Below, piece after piece: positions 16,694-25,918 of a stretch of 64,000 bases of DNA. The notes under the pieces are model-generated. The model ran no database searches, was not told the DNA's origin, and worked only from the letters and a program-made list of their open reading frames with translations. How positions within the stretch are numbered: the first letter of the stretch is position 1; each line of letters begins with the position of its first letter. Both the position numbers and the translations under genes were made by a program. Origin of the DNA: Gammaproteobacteria bacterium (GTDB lineage: Bacteria > Pseudomonadota > Gammaproteobacteria > Steroidobacterales > Steroidobacteraceae); assembly GCA_025358295.1 (NCBI GenBank), contig JANYJY010000032.1:37248-101247 (forward strand), given 5' to 3'.

Positions 16694-18381
16694 CCGGCGA
16701 GACGCGCGGGGTGTAATCTGCCGGCCTCCAGTTGCCAGCAGACATCCGTGCCTTCGACATCATCCGCTCGGTGCGTGATGATGATCCGGGTGCGTTTGGC
16801 AAAGGCCGCATCCAGCGAGCGATGCACCGCGCGGGCCGAGGCCGTATCGAGTCCGCTGGTCGCCTCATCCAGAATGACAATCAGCGGCTCCGCCAAGGCG
16901 GCGCGCGCAATGGCGATTCTCTGTCGTTGGCCGGTGGACAGTCCCGCGCCCCCCTCACCCACCCAGGTGGCGTAACCCTCGGGCAGCGCGCTAACGAACT
17001 CATCGACCTGAGCCTGACGCGCCGCCTCGATCGCCTGCGCATCGTCGACCAGCGGATGCCCGTAGCGCAGATTGTCCAAGATGGAACCGCGGAACAAAAC
17101 CGGGGAGTGCTCGACCACGACGACGCGTCGGCGCAGATCGGACAGCTTGTAGGCCTCGAGCGGCCGGCCGTCCAAGAGTATCCGTCCGGACTCCGGTTCA
17201 ACAAAACGGCGCAGTAAATCGGCCAGCGTGGACTTGCCTGCGCCGGAGGCGCCGCGCAACACCAACTTGCAGCCGGCGGGAATGTCCGCCGTCACAGCGT
17301 CGAGCAGCGGTCGACCGTCGATGTTCGCGCCGATGCTCAGCGCCTCGAAGCGCAGCGCCCCCAGTGCAGATGCCGGCAGCCCGATGGCAGCAGCGGATTC
17401 GTGCACACAGGGAAGATCGAGCAACTCCTCCACCCGTTCCAGGCTGACTCGTGCGCGCTGGTAGCCCGTATACAAAGAAGCGATGGACGCCGCGGACCCT
17501 GAGCTGCGTCCCAAATAGGCGACGAACGCGACCAGTGTCCCCACGCTCAATTGTCCCTGCAGCACATACCAGCCACCCAGAACGAACACTCCGGCAGTCG
17601 CCAAGTGACCCAGAAGTCCGGCGAACGAACCCGTGGCGTAAATGACCATTTGCTGCCGCAGCACGCGCACCAAGTACAGATGTCCCAGGCCGGCGAGTCG
17701 CTGTCCCTCAATTTCCTCCGCCGCCGCGGCCTGCACCTGGCGCGCACCCGACAAGGTCTCCACTAAAAAGCCGCTCAACCGGCTCGCTGCTTCACGCAGG
17801 GCGCGCGTGCTCGCCTCGATGCGTGGCCGCGCATGGTGTCGCACTATTAATTGCAGCGGCAGCAGCGCAGCAATGAGCAGGGTCAGTCGCCATGACAGCC
17901 CCAGCATGACGGCGCCCACCGCGATCAACGTCAACAGGCTGCTGATCAAGGACGGCGCCGCATCGGTGCCGAAGCGTTGCACTTCGGCAATGTCGCCGTC
18001 GAGGCGGCTGACCATGTCGCCTACCGGAACGCGCGCCAGTCGCCGCGGCGACACACGCAGCAGGTGCGCATACACCGCGCCGCGCAAAGAAAATAGAGCG
18101 CGGCCCGATGCGCGCACGTAGATCACCCGGTGCAGGCCGCCGAGCGCGAAACCAGCCAGTGCAAGTCCCAGCATGCCGAGGCAGGCACCGACAAGGCGCG
18201 GAAACTGGCGGCCGATGAGGCCCTGATCGATGACGATGCGTGTGAGCAGCGGCTGGGCCGCCGATAGTGCCGCAATCATTAGCCCGAGCAGCAGCGCCAG
18301 GCTCAGCAGCCCGAGCTGGGGCCTTACATGCGGCCACAGCAACTGCCGGATGCCGCGACTGTTAGTGGTCGTGGATGACAC
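16690..18381 (-). CDS. qhpF: QhpF: ABC exporter (fused membrane and ATPase domains)
   Basis: A 563-residue half-transporter. Six membrane spans fill residues about 20-310 (ABC transporter type 1 fold). The ATPase domain follows, with Walker A GASGAGKST, signature LSTGQRQRIAIARA, Walker B LIVILDEATSGLD and the switch His in IIITHRADD. In the QHNDH system QhpF is needed to move the cross-linked gamma subunit to the periplasm. Its start overlaps the qhpB 3' end by 20 bases, and its stop overlaps qhpE. The ABC assignment is certain; the QhpF role rests on the operon context. Confidence 0.88.
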   Translation of the reverse strand: MSSTTTNSRGIRQLLWPHVRPQLGLLSLALLLGLMIAALSAAQPLLTRIVIDQGLIGRQFPRLVGACLGMLGLALAGFALGGLHRVIYVRASGRALFSLRGAVYAHLLRVSPRRLARVPVGDMVSRLDGDIAEVQRFGTDAAPSLISSLLTLIAVGAVMLGLSWRLTLLIAALLPLQLIVRHHARPRIEASTRALREAASRLSGFLVETLSGARQVQAAAAEEIEGQRLAGLGHLYLVRVLRQQMVIYATGSFAGLLGHLATAGVFVLGGWYVLQGQLSVGTLVAFVAYLGRSSGSAASIASLYTGYQRARVSLERVEELLDLPCVHESAAAIGLPASALGALRFEALSIGANIDGRPLLDAVTADIPAGCKLVLRGASGAGKSTLADLLRRFVEPESGRILLDGRPLEAYKLSDLRRRVVVVEHSPVLFRGSILDNLRYGHPLVDDAQAIEAARQAQVDEFVSALPEGYATWVGEGGAGLSTGQRQRIAIARAALAEPLIVILDEATSGLDTASARAVHRSLDAAFAKRTRIIITHRADDVEGTDVCWQLEAGRLHPARLAG

Positions 18382-19486
18382 GCAGGGTCGACAAGGTCTG
18401 ATCGCTGCAACCCGGCAGCTTCAGTATGGCGTTCTTTGCAAGCGTCTTGGCATCGTAAAAGCCCACGTCGCAGTTGGTGCCGCCGACATAGATTTCGCGC
18501 CCGTCGGTCGACACATTCACCGCATAAAAAGTGTGATCCAGCGGTACCCGCTTCTCGAGGCGATGACCTGCCATGTCCACACTGGTCAGGGTCGTATACA
18601 CGCCATAGGCGTGGGACCGATCCGGACTCAGTACCGTCGAGAAAATCAGCGCCGACAACGGCTCGAAATCCGCGTAGGCAAGCTCGCCGGACTTCAGATT
18701 CAGCGACATCAGCGCCGTCATAGGCACGCCCTTGTCATCCTTCTTCAGCTCCGAATAAACGGGGCTGGTAAATACTCCGGTGGGCTCGGTCACCGGCCAG
18801 AACGCCAGCAAGTCCGGCTGCGAATGATCTGCCAGCGCCCACTTCTGAATGCCGCGAGTGTCCAACAGCTTCCCCGTCTTGACGTCGTACTCATACAGAT
18901 CGAATCCCAGGGCATAGAAGGTCGATCCGTTCGGCCGCATCAGCAGCATGTGAATGCGGCGCGGCGCCGGATAACTGCGCACCGGTTTTGCGGCCAGGCC
19001 TGCGTCGGTGCGGAACACGGCGAAGCGCGGCTCCTCCACGATGTACTCGCTGGGTTTGAGCCGGGTCGGCAACTCATACGCAATGAGTTCCTTGCCGTCC
19101 GGAGTGACCGTCAAGGCAAAGAAATCCTTCACCCGTTCATCCGGCGCGGACAGGTCCGCGCGGAACACCTCGCGGCCGGTGGCCAGTTCGATACCGAGAA
19201 TTCGCTCCATTTTGTCGACCAACAAATACGCGATGCGCTGATCGGGGGATGTCACAATGGTAAAAATCTGGCCATTGGCGCCGGCGAGGTGATATTCGGT
19301 GCGTATGCTGCGCGTCGCCGCATCGATAATGAACAGTTGATCCGGCTTCGCTCCCGTGATCAGCAGATCAGCCGCCGGCGTTGCGGCACGCGCGGCGCCC
19401 GATGCGTTCAATGGCAGTGCCAGCGTTGCCGAAATCGCCATTGCGGCGCCCATCGCCCAGGAACCCAGTGACCGTACCAACTCCAT
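18362..19486 (-). CDS. qhpB: QhpB: quinohaemoprotein amine dehydrogenase beta subunit (seven-bladed propeller)
   Basis: A 374-residue periplasmic protein with a signal peptide (MELVRSLGSW, then hydrophobic run, ASGAARA). The mature part has repeated beta-propeller strands (ADLLITGAKPDQLFIIDAAT, GREIYVGGTNCDVGFYDA), matching the seven-bladed beta subunit that caps the CTQ subunit in QHNDH. I prefer ATG 19486, because AGGAG lies about 7 bases upstream. A GTG at 19504 overlapping the qhpC stop would add six residues. It lies between qhpC and qhpF, as in known qhp operons. Confidence 0.88.
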   Translation of the reverse strand: MELVRSLGSWAMGAAMAISATLALPLNASGAARAATPAADLLITGAKPDQLFIIDAATRSIRTEYHLAGANGQIFTIVTSPDQRIAYLLVDKMERILGIELATGREVFRADLSAPDERVKDFFALTVTPDGKELIAYELPTRLKPSEYIVEEPRFAVFRTDAGLAAKPVRSYPAPRRIHMLLMRPNGSTFYALGFDLYEYDVKTGKLLDTRGIQKWALADHSQPDLLAFWPVTEPTGVFTSPVYSELKKDDKGVPMTALMSLNLKSGELAYADFEPLSALIFSTVLSPDRSHAYGVYTTLTSVDMAGHRLEKRVPLDHTFYAVNVSTDGREIYVGGTNCDVGFYDAKTLAKNAILKLPGCSDQTLSTLRVIHDH

Positions 19487-19500
19487 CCTGACTCTCCTGC

Positions 19501-19821
19501 TCACTTCTTCGGAAACACTGAATCAAGATCGCGCCAATCGCCCGGTGCCGATGGCTTGCCCGCATCCCAATTCGGATAGGTACTCATGGTGTCCGGCACC
19601 TGTGCCGGCCACCAGCACGGATCCGAACAGCCGTACAGATCCGCCTCCATCGGCTGGCACAGCGATGCGACGCCGCCGAAGGGATCGACTTCCCAGCCCG
19701 GATCGAAGGTCGTGGCGCAGCCGGCGACCGTCTCCATGGCCAGCACTTCGGCAACATGGCCCTCGGCCACGGCATCGAGCAGCAATTCGGCTTTACGGTT
19801 GGTGGGTTTCAGTTCGCTCAT
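19501..19821 (-). CDS. qhpC: QhpC: QHNDH gamma subunit precursor carrying the CTQ cofactor
   Basis: A 106-residue ribosomally made substrate peptide. Its Cys, Glu, Asp and Trp spacing matches the known gamma subunit with a constant offset of 28. The pairs are C35-E44 and C55-D61 (thioether cross-links), C65-W71 (the cysteine tryptophylquinone pair) and C69-D77 (thioether). This implies a 28-residue leader (MSELKPT to about EVLA) with the mature chain starting near Met29. The leader is polar and is not a Sec signal, in line with export by QhpF and trimming by QhpE. The start overlaps the qhpD stop (ATGA), placing the substrate next to its radical-SAM enzyme. Confidence 0.95.
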   Translation of the reverse strand: MSELKPTNRKAELLLDAVAEGHVAEVLAMETVAGCATTFDPGWEVDPFGGVASLCQPMEADLYGCSDPCWWPAQVPDTMSTYPNWDAGKPSAPGDWRDLDSVFPKK

Positions 19822-21272
19822 GCGAGGGCACTCCGCGGTTCAAGGTGACGGGTAAAGAAGCTTGGATTGTTGCGCTGGATGTCGGCGTATACACGCACGC
19901 CGAAATCGACCCAGCTGCGCAGCAGGTCGCAATAGTGATAAGTACGGTGATGGGCATCGCCGAAGCGCGAATACGATTCGTGATAACAGCCTCCGGCGCA
20001 CAAATTGCGGATTCGGCAGGTCTCACAGTGGGTGCCTTCGCGATTGATTGCCTTGTCGATGAAGGCGCCAAGCCGCTCGCCGTCGATCCCGGAGCTCACA
20101 TTGCCGAAGGCCGGTAGATCCGAACCCGTGAACCGATGACAGAGATTCAAATCGCCGTCGCCGTCGACCGCAAGCAGGCCGACGCCGGCGCCGCAGGGCA
20201 GGGACTTGCGTCGCCCCTCGTGGAGATCCGTCATCAACTGATGCATGTTGGAGAAGCCGTTGTTCGCGCCGCGCAAAGCCGCCCGGCGGTAATCCTCACC
20301 GAGCCGCTCGAAGGCCCTGTGCACCTCCTGAAGCTCCGCGTCCGACAGTGCGTGCGCCGCTTCGGCAGCCGCCGTCACCGGCGCATAGCCCACCTCATGA
20401 AAGCCGATCTCGCCCCGCAGATGCGCGTGAATCGCCTCGACCTCCGTCGTGCCTCCCCCCAAAGTCACGCGGGCGCCCACGGCACGCGAGCGATAGCGCT
20501 CCAGCAGCACGCGCACCTTGCGAGCGACCACCTCGTACGTGCCCTTGCCGCCGACGCTTTTACGATGACGGTCATGAATGTCCTTCGGGCCGTCGATGGA
20601 AATCGAAATTCCGAAGCGGTGCGCATCGAAGTAATCGATCAACCCCGGCGTCAACAACGTCGCATTCGTGGTCATCGAAAAGTCCATCTGCTGCCCCGCT
20701 CGAGCGGCTTCCGCTTCGGCGTAGCCCACCACCTGCTTGATGAGCGCGACATTGCTCAGGGGCTCGCCGCCGAAGAACACAATGTTGACGCGCTCCCGGG
20801 CCGCACCTACCTTCAGTAGCAGATCGACGCTGCGCGCTGCCGTAACGAAATCCATTTTGCGGCCGTCGGCCGGCTTGGCGAGATCTTCTTTGTAGCAATA
20901 CGTACAAGACAGGTTGCAGCCGGTGTTGACGTTCAACACCAGCGTGCTCAAGGGATAGGAGCTGACTTTGACACTGCCGGGATTGATGGGCCTCAAGCTG
21001 CCGGATGGCTGCAGCATTTCCAGCTTGCGCAATTCGGCGGCGAAACTGCGCACCCGGCTGGGCGGATAGCGATCGGCGAGCAGAGCGACCAATCCATCGA
21101 CGCTGTGGCCGCCCTTCTCGCGGCAAAGTTCGATGACGGAGAGGCCAAGTGAATCCACGCCGAATACCGCCGTGGTCGGCACGTGCAACAGATAGGCGTC
21201 GGCGTCGGCGCGAACCAGATGGCCGTTCCAGGAATTCCATTCGAGGCGTTCGGTTGTGTCGATGGTGTGCAT
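19818..21272 (-). CDS. qhpD: QhpD: radical SAM/SPASM enzyme forming thioether cross-links in QhpC
   Basis: A 484-residue radical SAM protein. The N-terminal part (1-100) looks like a peptide-recognition (RRE-like) domain. The radical SAM cluster motif is CNLSCTYC (C119, C123, C126) after LVLNVNTG. The next landmarks are VFFGGEPL and [10 protein letters not shown]. The C-terminal SPASM region has many Cys ([37 protein letters not shown] and HYCDLL) for extra [4Fe-4S] clusters. QhpD makes the three Cys-to-Glu/Asp thioether bonds inside the gamma subunit. An AAGGA ribosome site lies just before the ATG, 7 bases after qhpA. Confidence 0.95.
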   Translation of the reverse strand: MHTIDTTERLEWNSWNGHLVRADADAYLLHVPTTAVFGVDSLGLSVIELCREKGGHSVDGLVALLADRYPPSRVRSFAAELRKLEMLQPSGSLRPINPGSVKVSSYPLSTLVLNVNTGCNLSCTYCYKEDLAKPADGRKMDFVTAARSVDLLLKVGAARERVNIVFFGGEPLSNVALIKQVVGYAEAEAARAGQQMDFSMTTNATLLTPGLIDYFDAHRFGISISIDGPKDIHDRHRKSVGGKGTYEVVARKVRVLLERYRSRAVGARVTLGGGTTEVEAIHAHLRGEIGFHEVGYAPVTAAAEAAHALSDAELQEVHRAFERLGEDYRRAALRGANNGFSNMHQLMTDLHEGRRKSLPCGAGVGLLAVDGDGDLNLCHRFTGSDLPAFGNVSSGIDGERLGAFIDKAINREGTHCETCRIRNLCAGGCYHESYSRFGDAHHRTYHYCDLLRSWVDFGVRVYADIQRNNPSFFTRHLEPRSALA

Positions 21273-21279
21273 GGGGTCC

Positions 21280-22857
21280 TTAATAAATGGGTGGGGTAAT
21301 CCAGCGCTGCACGGTTACCACGAGATGGCCGCGCCCCTCGACGCTGCGGCTGCCGTCCGTTGCGCGGGCGACCACGGTGAGATTGCCCACATTGTCGCCC
21401 GAAAATTCGCGGGCCGGATTCGGGCCGGCGGCACTCGGCAGAAACCGGCCGCGTGCATCGAAGTGTCCGGCGTATTTGAAATCCTCAGTGCGCTTGGCCT
21501 CCGCATCGAAAGGGATGCTCGTCCAGTCGGCCGTCATGGGTCCGAGCGGCAGTAGCTCTCCATTCGGCAGACGTGTTGATGCCATGGCTTCGAACTGCGC
21601 GGCCACCGGCGCCGCCTTGCCGCCGCCGAGGCGCGCGATGGCATAGGCCGGCACCACATCGATCTGGTCGATCTGGGTGTACACCGCGACCTTGCCCGTG
21701 GCGCCGCCCGTCGACACCTTGCGCATCCCGGGCGTCGCATTCGCCGCCAATTTCACCAGCACACGAACCCGGTTTGCCTCATTTTGCACCACGGTGACTT
21801 TCGCCGTATCGCCAAACGACGCCGGCGCACCCCGCGTCGATGCCAGTCCGTTGCCTACCATGGTCACGAGAGTCGTCGAGCCGGCACGCAGCGATTGCGG
21901 GAACAGGGCGAGCACCTCAGCGGCTCCTCCTTCGCGTATCGCGGTCCATTCCCCGCCTTCTTCGGCATGTTCGCTGTCGAACCATCGGCCCGAGAGGCGA
22001 TTGCCGTCCTCCGACAGCGCGTATACCTCGCGCCAGGAACGATCGCGCACCTGCGCGCTGCCACGCCATTCGTAGCCCGTATAAACGAGAGCCTTAGACT
22101 CCCCCGCAAATTCGAAGTCTGTGACATCGGTCAGCTGATAGGCCGCCTTGTAGCCACCGCCCTCCTCACGATCAATGCGCGCCTTGCCGAAAAAATCCTT
22201 GCCGCCGGGCATATGACCCGAGACCACCCAGTTGCCGGTCAAATCGCGCGCAGGGAGCGCCTTCCAATCGGTCCATGCCGTCGTGGACAAGGGATATAAC
22301 GCCGCCAGCTTGGCCGGCAGCGGACCGCTCGCAATCTGCCACCAAGGCCGATCGCGGCCCGAGGCAGAATATTCAATGGAAGTCCACTGACCCACGTGCG
22401 TATGCGCGAGCTTTCGCCATTCCTCTTCGTCGCGCCGCTGCAGCGCCGCGCGCGCGATCGAATGACAACGTCCGCACATCACGCTGATCTCCGGCCCCAG
22501 ATCCATATCTTGCGCATTCGGCCGCCGCTCCAGCGCGAAGCGTCCCGCCGCCGACTCGGAGGGCGCAAGGCCCTGAGTATCCGCGAGATAGCGGACGATG
22601 GAATCGTGCACCGCATCCTCGAGCACGAGACCGTGTACCTGACGCATGCGAAACAAGGTCATGACCCAGCCTTCGGGCGTCTTACGGATTGCGCTGATTC
22701 GTTCAAATGACCCGGAATTCTCCCGATGGCAGCCGCTGCAATAGGTGCGCACCAGTTCCTGACCCGGCACAGCCGGTGCCGCCGCGGCGTGTCCGCCCAT
22801 GCCGATCACGAGCGCACTCACCACCAATTTCCAATACTTTGCGAGACCGATCGACAC
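21280..22857 (-). CDS. qhpA: QhpA: QHNDH alpha subunit, periplasmic dihaem protein
   Basis: A 525-residue periplasmic protein with a signal peptide (KYWKLVVSALVIGMGGHAAAA) and two c-type haem sites, CSGCH (C40/C43/H44) and CGRCH (C128/C131/H132). Long beta-rich domains follow. This dihaem head plus beta domains is the architecture of the QHNDH alpha subunit, which takes electrons from CTQ and passes them to a cytochrome or cupredoxin. I choose the GTG start at 22857, because a perfect AGGAGG (22866-22871) sits 8 bases upstream, overlapping the end of qhpG. An earlier in-frame ATG would add 38 residues without a signal-like form. Confidence 0.95.
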   Translation of the reverse strand: MSIGLAKYWKLVVSALVIGMGGHAAAAPAVPGQELVRTYCSGCHRENSGSFERISAIRKTPEGWVMTLFRMRQVHGLVLEDAVHDSIVRYLADTQGLAPSESAAGRFALERRPNAQDMDLGPEISVMCGRCHSIARAALQRRDEEEWRKLAHTHVGQWTSIEYSASGRDRPWWQIASGPLPAKLAALYPLSTTAWTDWKALPARDLTGNWVVSGHMPGGKDFFGKARIDREEGGGYKAAYQLTDVTDFEFAGESKALVYTGYEWRGSAQVRDRSWREVYALSEDGNRLSGRWFDSEHAEEGGEWTAIREGGAAEVLALFPQSLRAGSTTLVTMVGNGLASTRGAPASFGDTAKVTVVQNEANRVRVLVKLAANATPGMRKVSTGGATGKVAVYTQIDQIDVVPAYAIARLGGGKAAPVAAQFEAMASTRLPNGELLPLGPMTADWTSIPFDAEAKRTEDFKYAGHFDARGRFLPSAAGPNPAREFSGDNVGNLTVVARATDGSRSVEGRGHLVVTVQRWITPPIY

Positions 22858-22861
22858 GGAT

Positions 22862-24190
22862 TTAACCTCCTGACGAAACGTTGGGCGGAACTTGCCGTAG
22901 CAGGGTGCCCGTCTTCTGTAGCCAATGAATGGCGGAAACCACCGCCGCCTGCGGTCGGTCGAGTGCCGCAACCGCTCCGGCGATGGTGGCCGACTCCGCC
23001 GTATCGAAATAATTTTTCAGCGACGCCAGCGGGACGCCGCCGATGTGCCACACGCCTCTCGGATGTTGCGCGGTGACGATGACGTCGCGCTCGAGAATGC
23101 GTCCCTCGACCAGCACTGGTCGGCGCTCAATGCGCGGCGCCACGGCGGGCTGCGCGAGCGGCGCCTGTTCGGGCAACAGCCTTGCATACGCCGCGGCGGT
23201 GTCGCGCCAAAATGCACCGCGCTCGCCGAGCTCGCGATAGAATTCTGCCGCCCTGGCGACGCCACGCTGCCAGACCTCGTCCTGCCTGTCGGCGACGAAG
23301 CGATAGGCGCACAGCGCATCGCCGCCCTCACGCAGCGATTGGACGGCCGTCGCCACCAGCTGCGCGCCACGCAGCGCTTCATAAATCCCCTGGCCGGACA
23401 GCGGATCGTGCGCCACAGCCGCATCGCCCACCTGCCAGCGCGTGGGGTCACCGTGGCCCAAACCGAGCCGCGCGTGCGCCGGCCTGGCGACGGGCTCGCC
23501 CGCGGCCACGGCAAACGTCAGCGCCTCTTGCAGCGCCGGAATCTGTGCCGCCGCTGCCGCCAACCACGATGCCGGGTGTCCCGCCCGCGGCTGTCCCACA
23601 ATCTGGACCCACAGCAGGTCGTCGTGCCAAGCCCACCAGCACCACGAAGAATCGGTCACACCGATCCCCGTCCCGGCGCGCCCGGTCGCTGGGGTGCGAA
23701 ACCGCTGACCAAAGCTCAGCAGACAGGGTCCGCGGCGCTGCGGGCCGCGACGGCCGCGGGCGTCGATGAGCAGCGGCGCCGCCAGCACTTTGCCGCTACG
23801 CAATCGCACCCACCAATGATCCGCCGAACGCGTGGCAGTCAACGCCAAGTCCGGCTCATGTACGGCGCCGGCGCTGATTGCAAGCGCCCGCAAGGCGGTG
23901 GCCAGCCGTGAACGTTCCACCAGCCATTCGGTCCCTGCGACGACTCGACCGCCGGCCCAGATCCCGCGGCGCGCGACTGGGCCCACCAGAATATCCGTTT
24001 CGCGACCGAAGCCTGCCTCGCCGGGCAGGGCACCTGCCTCGATCAGCAGAGCCCGGCTGCGAGCCGACAATCCCTCCCAGCTCGGCCGCGAGTCCATCCC
24101 CACCAGCGCCACGCGCGCACCCGCCGCCGCCAGCCGTTGCGCGACCACACTGCCCGCAGGCCCGGCGCCGCAGACGATGATGTCGGGCAT
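22862..24190 (-). CDS. qhpG: QhpG: FAD-dependent monooxygenase for CTQ biogenesis
   Basis: A 442-residue flavoprotein with an N-terminal FAD-binding motif (DIIVCGAGPAGSVVAQRL, GxGxxG) and AAARVALVGMDSR-like second strand. A second FAD motif lies around GDAAVAHDPLSGQGIYEAL (GD motif). This is the tryptophan-halogenase/PHBH-like fold. In the QHNDH system QhpG adds two hydroxyls to the Trp that becomes the quinone. The start ATG at 24190 overlaps the stop of the acyl-CoA ligase gene (TGATG), and qhpA follows 4 bases after its stop. Here qhpG comes first, before qhpA; as I recall, it lies late in the Paracoccus operon. Confidence 0.88.
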   Translation of the reverse strand: MPDIIVCGAGPAGSVVAQRLAAAGARVALVGMDSRPSWEGLSARSRALLIEAGALPGEAGFGRETDILVGPVARRGIWAGGRVVAGTEWLVERSRLATALRALAISAGAVHEPDLALTATRSADHWWVRLRSGKVLAAPLLIDARGRRGPQRRGPCLLSFGQRFRTPATGRAGTGIGVTDSSWCWWAWHDDLLWVQIVGQPRAGHPASWLAAAAAQIPALQEALTFAVAAGEPVARPAHARLGLGHGDPTRWQVGDAAVAHDPLSGQGIYEALRGAQLVATAVQSLREGGDALCAYRFVADRQDEVWQRGVARAAEFYRELGERGAFWRDTAAAYARLLPEQAPLAQPAVAPRIERRPVLVEGRILERDVIVTAQHPRGVWHIGGVPLASLKNYFDTAESATIAGAVAALDRPQAAVVSAIHWLQKTGTLLRQVPPNVSSGG

Positions 24191-25893
24191 CACGCGTGCT
24201 CTTCCTCGTTGAGATTGAGCTCGGCGCGCAGCTGCTCGCGAATCAGAAACTTCTGCACCTTGCCGCTGACCGTGAGCGGAAAGCTTTGCATGAAGCGCAC
24301 GTAGCGCGGCACCTTGTAGTGCGCAATCTGGCTGCGGCAAAACTCGCGGATGTCCTCTTCACTGGCGCTCATGCCGCTGCGCAACTGAATGCACGCGCAG
24401 ACGGCTTCGCCGTACTTGGGGTCGGGAACACCGACCACGGTGACGTCCAGGACGGCCGGATGGCGGTAGAGAAATTCTTCGACTTCCCGCGGGTAAACAT
24501 TTTCGCCGCCGCGAATGATCATGTCCTTCACCCGACCGACTATGTTGCAGTAGCCTTGCTCATCGATCAGCGCCAGGTCGCCGGTGTGCATCCAGCCGCC
24601 TGCATCGATGGCGTCCCTCGTACGTTCCGGCTCGTTCCAGTAACCGCGCATCACGCTATAGCCGCGAGTCAGCAGCTCGCCGGCCGCTCCACGCGGAGTA
24701 ACGTTCCCGTCGGCGTCGATGATTTTCACTTGCACATGGGGGTGCACGCGGCCGACCGTCGTGACACGCAATTCCAGCGGATCGTCGGTGCAGCTCTGAA
24801 AACTGACGGGACTGGTTTCCGTCATGCCATAACAGATCGTCACCTCCGGCATGTGCATGTCGGCAACCACCCGGCGCATCACGGCGGTCGGACAGGGGGA
24901 CCCGGCCATGATGCCGGTGCGCAGCGACGACAAGTCGAACTCGCCGAAGCGCGGATGTTCCAGTTGTGCGATGAACATGGTCGGCACGCCATGCAATACC
25001 GTGCAGCGCTCGCGCGCCACGGTCTCGAGCACCGCCAAAGGCTCAAAACCCTCGCTGGGAAACACGCTCGCAGCGCCGTGGGTCATGGCGGCGAGCACAC
25101 CGAGCACCATGCCGAAGCAGTGATACAAGGGCACGGGAATACAGACGCTGTCCTCAGGCTTGAGCCGCATGCCTTCGCCGACGAAGAATCCATTGTTCAC
25201 GATATTGAAGTGCGTCAGCGTCGCGCCCTTCGGCGTCCCCGTCGTGCCGCTGGTGAACTGAATATTAAAAATCTGATCGGCATCCAGTTGTTCCGGGATT
25301 TCCCCCGCCGCCGCGTCGGCGGCGCGTCCCAACGCGATGACGTCGTCGAATGACATGCTCCCTTGCATGGGCGCCGCGCTCAATTGAATCAGCAGATTGA
25401 GTTCCGGAAAGGCGGCACAATCCAGCGACCCGGGCGTGGCGTTGCCCAGCTCCGGAATGAGCGCTTGCAGCATGCCCACGTAATCGCTGGTCTTGAAACG
25501 CGGTGCGAACACCAGCGCACGGCAGCCGACCAGACGCAGGACGAACTCAAGTTCCGTGGTGCGGTACGCCGGATTGATATTCACCAGCACCAGCCCGGCG
25601 CGGGCGGCGGCGAATAGGCTCAGGACCCATTCCGCGCAATTCGGTGCCCAAATGCCGATGCGCTCGCCCGACCGCAGGCCGCAGGCCAGCAAGCCGCGCG
25701 CAACCAGATCGACCTCGCGATCGAATTCGGCGTAGGTGTAGCGCAGCGACTGAAACGGCACCACCAGCGCGGTTCGATTCGGACCCTCGGCGGCGGCTGC
25801 TTTTAGCACGCCGTCGACGGTGCGATAGAGCAGCGGCGCCTCACTGGTACCCGACACGAAACTCAAGGAGCGTGGCCCAGTCATCGGGTACAT
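24190..25893 (-). CDS. AMP-binding acyl-CoA ligase (FadD/medium-chain type)
   Basis: A 567-residue ANL-superfamily ligase. Core motifs are [18 protein letters not shown] (P-loop), [14 protein letters not shown] A4/A5 block ([15 protein letters not shown]), the hinge/A7 block [12 protein letters not shown], and [20 protein letters not shown]. The conserved acylation Lys is in the C-terminal VSGKVQKF. It activates a carboxylic acid to acyl-AMP, then acyl-CoA. The 3' end overlaps qhpG by one base (TGATG), tying it to the amine dehydrogenase operon. The acid made from an amine through aldehyde is the likely substrate, which is an inference from context; the chain length is not readable from sequence. 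Confidence 0.88.
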   Translation of the reverse strand: MYPMTGPRSLSFVSGTSEAPLLYRTVDGVLKAAAAEGPNRTALVVPFQSLRYTYAEFDREVDLVARGLLACGLRSGERIGIWAPNCAEWVLSLFAAARAGLVLVNINPAYRTTELEFVLRLVGCRALVFAPRFKTSDYVGMLQALIPELGNATPGSLDCAAFPELNLLIQLSAAPMQGSMSFDDVIALGRAADAAAGEIPEQLDADQIFNIQFTSGTTGTPKGATLTHFNIVNNGFFVGEGMRLKPEDSVCIPVPLYHCFGMVLGVLAAMTHGAASVFPSEGFEPLAVLETVARERCTVLHGVPTMFIAQLEHPRFGEFDLSSLRTGIMAGSPCPTAVMRRVVADMHMPEVTICYGMTETSPVSFQSCTDDPLELRVTTVGRVHPHVQVKIIDADGNVTPRGAAGELLTRGYSVMRGYWNEPERTRDAIDAGGWMHTGDLALIDEQGYCNIVGRVKDMIIRGGENVYPREVEEFLYRHPAVLDVTVVGVPDPKYGEAVCACIQLRSGMSASEEDIREFCRSQIAHYKVPRYVRFMQSFPLTVSGKVQKFLIREQLRAELNLNEEEHA

Positions 25894-25900
25894 GTGCCCT

Positions 25901-25918
25901 TAGCCGCTTCGGCGGCTA
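25901..25918 (-). terminator. Short hairpin across the TonB-receptor stop codon
   Basis: TAGCCGC-CGAA-GCGGCTA on the minus strand has a perfect 7-bp stem and a 4-base loop, and its first three bases are the stop codon of the TonB receptor. There is no U-run downstream. It is therefore more likely an attenuating or RNA-processing element than a full terminator between the receptor and the acyl-CoA ligase. Confidence 0.45.

Noticed and set aside
18230..19471. A 413-codon plus-strand frame opposite qhpB
   Set aside because: It runs antisense to qhpB and has no domain.
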